From the NCBI GenBank assembly GCA_963733765.1, contig CAVTEI010000003.1:124001-188000 (forward strand): a stretch of 64,000 nucleotides of DNA, given 5' to 3'. This document shows, in pieces, positions 55,404 through 63,076 of the stretch; position 1 is the first letter of the stretch; every line of letters begins with the position of its first letter. The position numbers and the translations under genes are program-made. The notes beneath the pieces are model-generated. The model saw nothing but the letters and a program-made list of their open reading frames with translations. It had not been told where the DNA came from and searched no databases. Source of the DNA: DATKAS01 sp963733765 (GTDB taxonomy: Bacteria > Actinomycetota > Acidimicrobiia > Acidimicrobiales > DATKAS01).

Positions 55404-56054
55404 TCAGCTCTTCTTCCTGATCTGCCAAGAATCGACGACGGTGTCGATCTGATTCCGGTTCTCGAGGTAGCACGTGGACGAGCACTTCACGAGGAGGCGA
55501 TACAGGGTAGTTGTGCCCGGGTCGACGAGCGCGATCTGATCGATGGTCACGTACGTGCCGTCCGCGACCAGCTTGTTGAGCACGACCCGGTTGCCGCGGA
55601 GGCCGTCGGCGGTCGTGATGTCCTCGTAACGGACGATCTCTACTTCGTTGCTGCCCTGCTCATAGAGGGCGATGGGGTCGGTGCCGTCGAGAGCGAGCGA
55701 ACGGAGGTCGACGTTCGAGACGGAGTCACGCACATCCATCCGGATCGAGCCCACCTCGGCCTGTCCGACGACCGCCACGGGAACCTCGGCCTCGATGTGC
55801 GCCGCGTCAGGTGCGTCGTCGGCGTCGAAGACGACGCGCCATGGCCCGTCCATGAGGGCACCGTCGGGCACAGGCCGATCTTCTGGGAGGCCCTCCTCGA
55901 CCTTGAACAGCTCCCAGTCGTTCGGCACCTTGAAGTAGGCACCCTCTTCGGAGTTCTTGACGTACTGGTATCCCGAGGAGTCGCAGGCAGTAGCGCCGAA
56001 CGCAAGGCCGCCGACGACTGCGAGCAGCGCGGCGCGTCGTCCCCCGGAGGCCAT
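55404..56054 (-). CDS. Lipoprotein of unknown function
   Basis: 216 residues, lipobox FGATAC at about 24. The mature part has YFKVPNDWELFKVEEG near the N-terminus and KCSSTCYLENRNQIDTVVDS near the C-terminus, a PsbP/LpqN-like outline, but no firm family. Two Cys in the C-terminal block may form a disulfide. It is directly upstream of the FtsH-like gene, so both could act at the membrane. Frame intact. Confidence 0.75.
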   Translation of the reverse strand: MASGGRRAALLAVVGGLAFGATACDSSGYQYVKNSEEGAYFKVPNDWELFKVEEGLPEDRPVPDGALMDGPWRVVFDADDAPDAAHIEAEVPVAVVGQAEVGSIRMDVRDSVSNVDLRSLALDGTDPIALYEQGSNEVEIVRYEDITTADGLRGNRVVLNKLVADGTYVTIDQIALVDPGTTTLYRLLVKCSSTCYLENRNQIDTVVDSWQIRKKS

Positions 56055-56103
56055 ACCCCATTATCGGCCCAAACGCAGGTCGCTGGTACCGCGCCGGGGC
56101 GAA

Positions 56104-56667
56104 TTACTCGGGGCGCGGGCGGGCGGCGCCCGGCCAGGGGCCGGGAGGCGTTTCCGGGAGTTCCGCGACGTCCGTCTCGATCGAGAAGATCTCGAAGCCC
56201 CGAGCTTGGTAATTCCCGAGCGCCGACGGGTGATCGAGGCTGCACGTGTGCACCCAGACACGGCGGGTGGCGGGGAGCTCCCATGCCTGTGCGATCGCGA
56301 CCGTCAGGAGAAAGCCGCCGAGCCCCTGCCCGATGAATTGAGGCATCAGACCGAAGTACGCCACCTCGACATCGCCGCCATCTTGCTGCTCGAGCTCGAA
56401 GTAGCCGGCGGGGCTCCCACCGCTCCGGGCGACCCACGTCTCGACCTCAGGACGGTCGAGCCACGCCCGCCAGCGCTCGTAGGTCCACGGGAGCCGCCCC
56501 GTCCAGTACCAGTCGCCGCCGACCGCGGTGTACAGGAACCGGTTCAGCTCGGGCTGCACGATCTCGGTGCGCTCGACCGCGAAGGATGTCTCCGGAGGGC
56601 GAGCAGGAGTGAGCTGTGCGCGGTCGCGCATCTCCAGCGACCAAGTCGTGACCTCGACTGTGGGCAC
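56104..56667 (-). CDS. GNAT family N-acetyltransferase
   Basis: 187 residues. DVEVAYFGLMPQFIGQGLGG contains motif A, and RVWVHTCSLDHPSALGNYQA with RGFEIFSIETD ends the fold; the HTCSLDHPxALxNYQARGF block recurs in a distinct actinobacterial and proteobacterial GNAT subgroup. Pro-rich C-terminal tail. Substrate unknown. Confidence 0.88.
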   Translation of the reverse strand: MPTVEVTTWSLEMRDRAQLTPARPPETSFAVERTEIVQPELNRFLYTAVGGDWYWTGRLPWTYERWRAWLDRPEVETWVARSGGSPAGYFELEQQDGGDVEVAYFGLMPQFIGQGLGGFLLTVAIAQAWELPATRRVWVHTCSLDHPSALGNYQARGFEIFSIETDVAELPETPPGPWPGAARPRPE

Positions 56668-56674
56668 GCCCTGC

Positions 56675-57139
56675 CTATGCCCGGTGCAGCTCGGCCGACA
56701 GGTGGTGCGTGAGCGGCTGGCCCACCGCGGCCATGCGCAGCGTGTACCGCATCACGTCGCCGTCGATCGTGAACGTGCGCTCGACACCCGTCACGACTTT
56801 GGCGCTGGGCGTAGTGACGATCGACGTCGAATGCAGGTCGATCGTCGTCCCGGACAGCGTGCCGACAGCGACCTCGGTCGCCCCGAACGGGTGCGCCATC
56901 ACGAGCTCCACCGAGTTCGGCCCGGCGAGACGCCAATAGCCCGACTCACCGTGCAACGGCCGTCCGTCGTCGGCCGCAGTCGACTTCTGCATGTAGGCGA
57001 GAAACGGCTTGCCGACGTGCGAGAACGTGACGGTCTCCGAGTACCCAAACGAAGCAATGGTCGGATACTCGCCAATGCCGGTGCCCGTCCAAGTCCCCAG
57101 CAGAAACTCGAGCCCCTGAATCGCCGGGTGCAGTTCCAC
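56675..57139 (-). CDS. FABP-like/nitrobindin (DUF1794) heme-binding protein
   Basis: About 154-residue beta-barrel. LLGTWTGTGIGEYPTI, SFGYSETVTFSHVGKPFLAY and YWRLAGPNSVELVMAHPFG are the nitrobindin landmarks; the C-terminal HHLSAELHR holds the likely heme-ligand His. Homologues bind ferric heme and isomerise peroxynitrite. The GTG at 57139 follows GATGGGGGA and is preferred to a start inside the terminator at 57208. It follows groEL on the same strand but is separated by a strong terminator. Confidence 0.85.
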   Translation of the reverse strand: MELHPAIQGLEFLLGTWTGTGIGEYPTIASFGYSETVTFSHVGKPFLAYMQKSTAADDGRPLHGESGYWRLAGPNSVELVMAHPFGATEVAVGTLSGTTIDLHSTSIVTTPSAKVVTGVERTFTIDGDVMRYTLRMAAVGQPLTHHLSAELHRA

Positions 57140-57162
57140 TCCCCCATCATCGTTCCGAAAAC

Positions 57163-57204
57163 GCAAAAGGTTGGGTGGATTGATCAATCCACCCAACCTT
57201 TTGC
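57163..57204. terminator. Perfect 42-base palindrome, groEL terminator
   Basis: Two 21-base arms (GCAAAAGGTTGGGTGGATTGA and its complement) meet without a spacer. The stem is A-rich on one flank and T-rich on the other, so on the minus strand it gives a hairpin ending in UUUUGC. It starts 17 bases after the groEL stop and lies before the nitrobindin-like gene. Confidence 0.85.
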
Positions 57205-57220
57205 TCACGGTTCTTTCCTT

Positions 57221-58849
57221 CTAGAAGTCCTCCATGCCTCCGCCCGGCATCCCACCGCCGTGGGAGTGCTCTTCGGGCTTGTCGGCGATGACGGCTTCGG
57301 TCGTGAGGAACAGAGCCGCAATCGAGGCTGCGTTCTGCAGCGCCGAGCGGGTCACCTTCGCGGCGTCGATGATGCCGGCCTTGACCAGATCCTCGTAGGC
57401 GCCCGTTGCCGCGTTCAGACCCTCGCCCTTGCCGTCGAGGCCCTTCACCTTCTCGATCACCACGCCACCCTCGAGGCCGGCGTTCTCGGCGATCTGCTTG
57501 ATCGGGCCCTCGAGCGACTTGGCCACGATGCGGGCACCGGTCGCCTCGTCGCCGCTCAGCGAGTTCGCCCGCTCGATGACCTTGGCCTGGCTACGCAGCA
57601 GCGCGACGCCACCGCCGGGCACGACGCCCTCCTCGATGGCGGCCTTGGTCGTGCTGACCGCGTCCTCGATGCGGTGCTTCTTCTCCTTGAGCTCGACCTC
57701 GGTGGCCGCGCCGACCTTGAGGATCGCCACGCCGCCCGACAGCTTCGCGAGGCGCTCTTGCAACTTCTCGCGGTCGTAGTCGGAGTCGGTGTTGTCGATC
57801 TCGGTCTTGATCTGGTTGATGCGGCCCTTGATGTCTTCCTCGGAACCGGCGCCCTCGACGATCGTCGTCTCGTCCTTCGTCACGACGATCTTGCGGGCCC
57901 GACCGAGCAGGTCGAGCGTGACGTTCTCGAGCTTGAGGCCGACCTCCTCGGTGATGACCTGGCCACCCGCGAGGATCGCCATGTCCTGCAGCATCGCCTT
58001 GCGGCGCTCGCCGAAGCCCGGAGCCTTGACGGCGACGGACTTGAACGTGCCGCGGATCTTGTTGACGACGAGCGTGGCCAGCGCCTCGCCCTCGACGTCC
58101 TCGGCGATCACGACGAGCGAGCGACTCGATTGCATGACCTTCTCGAGCACCGGCAGCAAGTCGCGCACCGAAGAGATCTTCGAGCCGACGAGGAGCAGAT
58201 ACGGGTCCTCGAGCACGGCTTCCATGCGCTCGGGGTCAGTGACGAAGTACGGCGAGATGTAGCCCTTGTCGAAGCGCATGCCCTCGACGAGGTCCATCTC
58301 CATGCCGAACGTCTGGCTCTCCTCGACGGTGATGACGCCGTCCTTGCCGACCTTGTCGATCGCCTCGGAGATCATCTGGCCGATCTCGTCGTCCGCGGCC
58401 GAGATGGCTGCGACCTGCGCGATCTGCTCCTTCGAGTCGACCTCGACCGCCAGGTCCTTGATGCTGGCGACTGCGGCTTCGACCGCGGCCTCGATGCCCT
58501 TCTTCAGCGACATCGGGTTGGCGCCGGCGGCCACGTTGCGCAGGCCCTCGCGCACCATCGACCACGCCAGCACGGTGGCAGTGGTGGTGCCGTCGCCGGC
58601 TACGTCGTCGGTCTTCTTCGCGACTTCCTTGACGAGCTCCGCACCGATCTTCTCGTACGGATCCTCGAGCTCGATCTCCTTGGCGATCGATACGCCGTCG
58701 TTCGTGATGGTCGGGGCGCCCCACTTCTTCTCGAGGACGACGTTGCGGCCCTTCGGGCCGAGCGTGACGCGCACCGCGTCGGCGAGCTTGTTCATGCCCG
58801 CTTCCAAGCCCCGACGAGCCTGCTCGTCGAAAGCGATGATCTTGGCCAT
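57221..58849 (-). CDS. groL: Chaperonin GroEL
   Basis: 60-kDa chaperonin, 542 residues, intact. MAKIIAFDEQARRGLEAGMN start, VTLGPKGRNVVLEKKWGAPT, the ATP-binding DDVAGDGTTTATVLA (catalytic Asp) and the GGGMPGGGMEDF C-terminal tail. The ribosome site GGAGGGA precedes ATG 58849. No groES is adjacent, so this is a solitary groEL, as in the groEL2 locus of many actinobacteria. A perfect CIRCE element upstream indicates HrcA control by heat shock. Confidence 0.98.
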   Translation of the reverse strand: MAKIIAFDEQARRGLEAGMNKLADAVRVTLGPKGRNVVLEKKWGAPTITNDGVSIAKEIELEDPYEKIGAELVKEVAKKTDDVAGDGTTTATVLAWSMVREGLRNVAAGANPMSLKKGIEAAVEAAVASIKDLAVEVDSKEQIAQVAAISAADDEIGQMISEAIDKVGKDGVITVEESQTFGMEMDLVEGMRFDKGYISPYFVTDPERMEAVLEDPYLLLVGSKISSVRDLLPVLEKVMQSSRSLVVIAEDVEGEALATLVVNKIRGTFKSVAVKAPGFGERRKAMLQDMAILAGGQVITEEVGLKLENVTLDLLGRARKIVVTKDETTIVEGAGSEEDIKGRINQIKTEIDNTDSDYDREKLQERLAKLSGGVAILKVGAATEVELKEKKHRIEDAVSTTKAAIEEGVVPGGGVALLRSQAKVIERANSLSGDEATGARIVAKSLEGPIKQIAENAGLEGGVVIEKVKGLDGKGEGLNAATGAYEDLVKAGIIDAAKVTRSALQNAASIAALFLTTEAVIADKPEEHSHGGGMPGGGMEDF

Positions 58850-58913
58850 GTGGTGTCCCTCCGTTGGGATGCCGTCGATTGCTCTGTCGCCGAGGATGGG
58901 CCAGAGCGGCTGG

Positions 58914-58940
58914 TTAGCACTCTCAGGTCGTGAGTGCTAA
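58914..58940. promoter_or_regulatory. CIRCE element (HrcA operator) of groEL
   Basis: TTAGCACTC, nine bases, GAGTGCTAA: an exact match to the CIRCE consensus, 65 bases upstream of the groEL start and also in the gap to the divergent FAD oxidoreductase gene. HrcA binding here represses groEL until heat shock. hrcA itself is not in the window. Confidence 0.97.
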
Positions 58941-59018
58941 CAGCAAACCACGGTGGGGCCCGTCCCGCAACCTGAGGCCGGTGCCAGAACTCAGGTTCTC
59001 GGCCAGTACTTTCACGCC

Positions 59019-60485
59019 GTGCCGAATGACAACGCGGGGATCGTGGTGGTGGGCGCCGGCGTGTCCGGGCTGGGGGCGGCCCTGGCGCTGAGCCGGGACG
59101 GGCACCGGGTGACGCTGCTCGAACGAGACTCGACTCCCCTTCCTCCCGATCCGAGCTCCGCCTTCCACTGGGACCGCCGGGGCGCGCCGCAGGTCCGCCA
59201 CAGCCACGCCTTCCTGGCCCGGCTCTACGGCTTGCTGCGCACCTCGTACCCCGATGTGCTCGCCGATCTGCTCGAAGCCGGCGCCACCGAGCTGCGGATG
59301 ACCGAGAACCTGCCCCCGCAGATGACCGATCGGACGCCGCGGCCCGGCGACGACGAGCTCGTGATGCTGGCGTGCCGGCGAACGACGTTCGAATGGGTGC
59401 TGCGGCGGGCGGTGCTCGCCAGCCCCGACTGCTCGATCCTCGACGGCGTGGCGGTCGAGGGCCTCGTGGCCGAGCCGGTTTCGAACGGCGACGCGCCGAT
59501 CGTCACGGGCGTGCTCACGAGCAAGGGTCCCATCGCAGCTGACCTCACGGTTGTGGCGGGTGGCCGCCGCTCGACGCTGCCCGACTGGCTCGCCGCGATC
59601 GGCGCCGACCCAGTCCCCGAGGAGGTCGAGGACACCGGCATCGTCTACTACTCCCGCTTCTACGAGCTCGTGGAGGGAGCTGAGATCCCGCCCCGTGACG
59701 GGCCCATCGGCGGCGACCTCGGATACCTCAAGTACGCGATCTTCCAGGGTGACAACGGCACGTTCTCGATCACGCTCGCCACCCCGACCGACGACTCGGT
59801 GCTGCGCGGCGCGTTGTCGACGATCGAGGCGTTCGATACGACCGCCGCGCTCTTGCCGGCAACGAAGGCGTGGGTGGACCCCGCAGTGTCGCGACCGATC
59901 ACCGAAGTGCACCTCATGGCTGGACTGCTGAATCGCCTGCGCACGTTCGTCGTCGACGGTCGACCGCTCGCGCTCGGCGTGCACGCGATCGGCGACGCGA
60001 GTGTGTGCACGAACCCGCTCTATGGGCGCGGTTGCGCCACCGGCTTCTGGCACGCGGACCTGCTCGCCGGTGTCGTGCGGCAGCATCCCGCTGACCTCGT
60101 CGCCCAAGCAGTCGCGCTGCATGAGCTCACGACCGAGCACCTGCTGCCGTGGTACCGCTCGTCGGTGACGCAAGACGCCGAAGCGCGTCGCATCGCCGCG
60201 GCGATCCTCGCCGGGGAAGACCTCGACGATCCCAACGACCCTCGGGCGTTCATGCGATCGGTGCTCCGCGAGGGGCTCGCACCCGCGATGCGCACTGATC
60301 CCGAGGTGTTCCGCGCGTTCATCCGCACCTTCAACCTGCTCGTGCCGCCGGACACGTTGCTCAGTGACGCCGACATCGGCGCCCGAGTGCTCGCGGTGTG
60401 GAACGACCGAGAGAACCGCGTTCCCGAGCCCGTGCTCGGACCGCGCCGCCCCGAGCTGCTCGACGTGCTCGGCTTGGCTGCCTAA
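59019..60485 (+). CDS. FAD-dependent oxidoreductase (monooxygenase/reductase-like)
   Basis: 488 residues. The N-terminal FAD motif IVVVGAGVSGLGAALALSRD ends with an acidic LLERD. RRGAPQVRHSHAFLARLYGL and RRTTFEWVLRRAVL are typical of the squalene-epoxidase/geranylgeranyl-reductase-like FAD_binding_3 proteins, and HAIGDASVCTNPLYGRGCAT is the second FAD segment (GD motif). GTG 59019 directly precedes the Rossmann motif; a longer frame from 58953 would overlap the CIRCE region's flank. Divergent from groEL. Substrate unknown, perhaps an isoprenoid or aromatic compound. Confidence 0.85.
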   Translation: MPNDNAGIVVVGAGVSGLGAALALSRDGHRVTLLERDSTPLPPDPSSAFHWDRRGAPQVRHSHAFLARLYGLLRTSYPDVLADLLEAGATELRMTENLPPQMTDRTPRPGDDELVMLACRRTTFEWVLRRAVLASPDCSILDGVAVEGLVAEPVSNGDAPIVTGVLTSKGPIAADLTVVAGGRRSTLPDWLAAIGADPVPEEVEDTGIVYYSRFYELVEGAEIPPRDGPIGGDLGYLKYAIFQGDNGTFSITLATPTDDSVLRGALSTIEAFDTTAALLPATKAWVDPAVSRPITEVHLMAGLLNRLRTFVVDGRPLALGVHAIGDASVCTNPLYGRGCATGFWHADLLAGVVRQHPADLVAQAVALHELTTEHLLPWYRSSVTQDAEARRIAAAILAGEDLDDPNDPRAFMRSVLREGLAPAMRTDPEVFRAFIRTFNLLVPPDTLLSDADIGARVLAVWNDRENRVPEPVLGPRRPELLDVLGLAA

Positions 60486-60495
60486 GCCGCTGGGG

Positions 60496-60771
60496 TCAGC
60501 CGCCGGCGACAGCGGGGATGATCGAGACCGTCTCGCCGTCAGGCACCGGGGTGTCGAGCCCCTGGAGGAAGCGCACGTCGTCGTCGGCGACGAACAGGTT
60601 GACGAACCGCCGCAGGTTGCCGTCGGCGTCGAAGATGCGATCGCGAAAGCCGGGATGAGCGGCCTCGACACCGTCGAGCACCTCACCGAGGGTCTTGCCC
60701 TCGACGCGCACTTCCGACGCACCCCCTGTCGCAGGTCGCAGGGTCGTCGGCACTCGCACGATCACGCTCAT
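60496..60771 (-). CDS. MoaD/ThiS-family sulfur carrier, CysO-like
   Basis: 91-residue ubiquitin-fold protein ending in VAGG, where the terminal Gly is adenylated then thiocarboxylated. SVIVRVPTTLRPATGGASEV and NLRRFVNLFVADDDVRFLQG strongly resemble CysO of the mycobacterial CysO-CysM cysteine pathway. No cysM or mec homologue is adjacent. If CysO-like it would serve sulfur for cysteine; a MoaD role is the alternative, and the window holds no molybdopterin synthesis gene. Confidence 0.87.
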   Translation of the reverse strand: MSVIVRVPTTLRPATGGASEVRVEGKTLGEVLDGVEAAHPGFRDRIFDADGNLRRFVNLFVADDDVRFLQGLDTPVPDGETVSIIPAVAGG

Positions 60772-60941
60772 CGGGGCGGCAGCGTAGCGGCCACCTCCCT
60801 CGCTTCCCTCACACCCTGGCTCAACTTGCACCGGAGCGGCCCTATGAGGGCTGGTTGCGTGCGAGTTCCCCGAGATCGGCGCGCTCGGTATGAGGCGGGC
60901 CCGCCTTGCGGTGTCTCCGCCCTGCAAGGGACGATGGCGCG

Positions 60942-61847
60942 GTGCCAGCCCCCATCGTGCGCGCCTTTCACTACCGCGACTTCGATCTGGCGCGCCTGGT
61001 CGAGGCCAAAGACGACGCCACTGTCTCGGTCTGCCTGCCCGCACGCGACGAGGAGGACACGATCGGCGCGATCGTGTCGCTGATCCAGCGCGAGCTGGTC
61101 GAGCGCCGACCGCTCGTCGACGAGATCCTGGTGATGGACGACCGATCGGTCGACGGCACCGCCAAGGTCGCTGCCGACGCGGGCGCCCGCGTGATCAGCA
61201 CCGAGGATGTGCTGCCGAGCTTCGACGACCTCGGCGGCAAGGGCGACGCGCTGTGGCGCTCGGTGTTCGCCGCCGAGGGCGACTTCATCGTGTGGTGCGA
61301 CTCGGACATCCGGAACTTCGGCGCCCGGTTCATCATCGGCCTGCTCGGACCGTTGCTCACGCGGAGCGACGTCGGCTTCGTGAAGGGCTACTACGACCGA
61401 CCGCTCGACGGCCGCCACGGCGAAGGGGGACGCGTCACCGAGCTGGTTGCTCGCCCGCTCGTCTCGTTGCTCTTCCCCCATCTCTCGACGATCGTGCAAC
61501 CGCTTGCCGGCGAGTACGCCGGCCGACGCGACATCCTCGAGCAGGTGCCGTTCGCGACGGGCTACGGCGTCGATCTCGCCTTGCTCATCGACATCAGCGC
61601 ACGTTTCGGGATGGAGTCCATCGCGCAGGTGGACCTCGGGACGCGCATCCACCGCAATCGATCCCTCGATGAGCTGTCACCGCAGTCGATGGCGGTGATG
61701 CAAACGGTCCTCGCTCGCGCCGGGGTCACCCTCCCGCACGGTCCCAGCCGCCCGCTCGTACGCCCCGGGGCCGAGCCGGTCTCGGTCGACCGCACCGATC
61801 GACCGCCGCTCATCCAGCTCCCGTCGTACCGCCGACGCAGCGCCTGA
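60942..61847 (+). CDS. gpgS: Glucosyl-3-phosphoglycerate synthase GpgS
   Basis: GT-A glycosyltransferase of family GT81, 301 residues. Transfers glucose from NDP-glucose to 3-phosphoglycerate, first step of glucosylglycerate or methylglucose lipopolysaccharide formation. VSVCLPARDEEDTIGAIV, the DxD-bearing VWCDSDIRNFGARF, PLAGEYAGRRDILEQVPF and GYGVDLALLIDI match the family. GTG 60942 is the start. Neighbouring glycerate kinase and zwf link it to the same phosphoglycerate/hexose-phosphate pool. Confidence 0.93.
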   Translation: MPAPIVRAFHYRDFDLARLVEAKDDATVSVCLPARDEEDTIGAIVSLIQRELVERRPLVDEILVMDDRSVDGTAKVAADAGARVISTEDVLPSFDDLGGKGDALWRSVFAAEGDFIVWCDSDIRNFGARFIIGLLGPLLTRSDVGFVKGYYDRPLDGRHGEGGRVTELVARPLVSLLFPHLSTIVQPLAGEYAGRRDILEQVPFATGYGVDLALLIDISARFGMESIAQVDLGTRIHRNRSLDELSPQSMAVMQTVLARAGVTLPHGPSRPLVRPGAEPVSVDRTDRPPLIQLPSYRRRSA

Positions 61848-61868
61848 TCGCGGAACTACGCTGCCGGC

Positions 61869-62073
61869 GTGGGTCAGCTCGAGCCGCAGAAACCGGAGCG
61901 CCCCTCCTTCGGTGTGGGGCTCATCGTCATCGGCGTGCTCGCCCTGCTCGGCGCGATCTGGCTGCTTGAAGACGATCACCGGCCTGGTGTTCAGCATCAT
62001 CCCGCTGCTGCTGATCGGCGTGGTCGTCTACGCCGCGGTGCGTCTCGGGATGGGCCCCCGCGAACGCCGCTAG
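61869..62073 (+). CDS. Small membrane protein, one frame break
   Basis: About 67 residues after removing one extra base near 61968. GLIVIGVLALLGAIWLL is the first transmembrane helix; VFSIIPLLLIGVVVYAAVRL the second, then a short basic tail GPRERR. The stop TAG at 62071 shares CTAG with the convergent glycerate kinase stop. It follows gpgS by 21 bases. Function unknown. Confidence 0.7.
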
Positions 62074-63064
62074 CGCGGCCGCTTTCGCGACATCCGCCCC
62101 AGCACGACCTCCTCGATGCACGCAAGCGTGTCGCCCAACGCGCGCTCGCGGCCGCAGTGGTCGACCAACGAGATCGCGTCGATCTCGCCGCTTGCGTCCT
62201 CGAACACCTCGCCGGCCACCACAACGACGGGGACGCCGACCGACGAAGCGAGCTCGAGGACGCCGCCGACAACCTTGCCCTCGAACGACTGCGCGTCGAG
62301 GAAGCCTTCGCCGGTGACGATCAGGTCCGCGCCTTCCAACGCGTCGAGCAGGTCCGTCTCGCTCGCGACGAGGTCGAAGCCGGAAATCAGCTCCGCGCCG
62401 AGCGCCGCGAGCCCACCGGCCAACCCGCCCGCGGCCCCCGCTCCGGGGATCATGCGTACGTCGACGCCGTACTCCTCGACGTAGATCTGCGCGAGCCGCT
62501 CCAAGCGCCTGCGCAACAGCTCGACCTGCGCGGGCGTCGCGCCCTTCTGAGGCCCGAACACCTCGGCGGCGTCGACGAACATCGTGCGGACGTCACACGC
62601 GACGAGCAGCTCGACGCCGCGCATTCGAGCGGGGGGAAGATCGCCCGGATCGCTCCGAGCCCGCCGTCGGTCGTCGCGGATCCGCCCACGCCGACGATCA
62701 CCCGGTTCGCACCCGCTTCCAGCGCCGCCGCAACGAGCTCCCCTGTGCCGTGCGTCGACGCGGCGATGGGATCGTTCCCCTCCGCGCCGCCGACAAGCGC
62801 GAGCCCCGATGCACGAGCCATCTCGATCACGGCCGTCCGCTTCGACAGGCGCCACTCGGCCTCGACCGGATCACCGAGTGGTCCCATCACGATCGTGCGT
62901 CGGTTCGGGCCCCCCAGTGCCTCGAGCGTGCCCTCCCCGCCGTCCGCCATCGGACGGACGTCGCACTGCCAACCCGCCTTCGCGGCGGCGCGGCGCACCG
63001 CGGCCGCGGCGTCGACTGCGCTCGCTGTCCCCCTGAACTTGTCGATGGCCGCGACGACGCGCAC
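62070..63064 (-). CDS. Glycerate kinase, one frame break
   Basis: GarK/GlxK-type glycerate kinase forming phosphoglycerate from D-glycerate. VAAIDKFRGTASAVDAAAAV and PMADGGEGTLEALGG open it; THGTGELVAAALEAGANRVI and GVGGSATTDGGLGA (catalytic Asp region) follow. After a break near 62625 (one base missing), FVDAAEVFGPQKGATPAQVE, PGAGAAGGLAGGL and IVTGEGFLDAQSFEGKVVGG complete the fold. Corrected length is 331 residues. GTG 63064 is the start, 12 bases from the zwf stop. Confidence 0.9.
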
Positions 63065-63076
63065 GCCGTCATCGTG

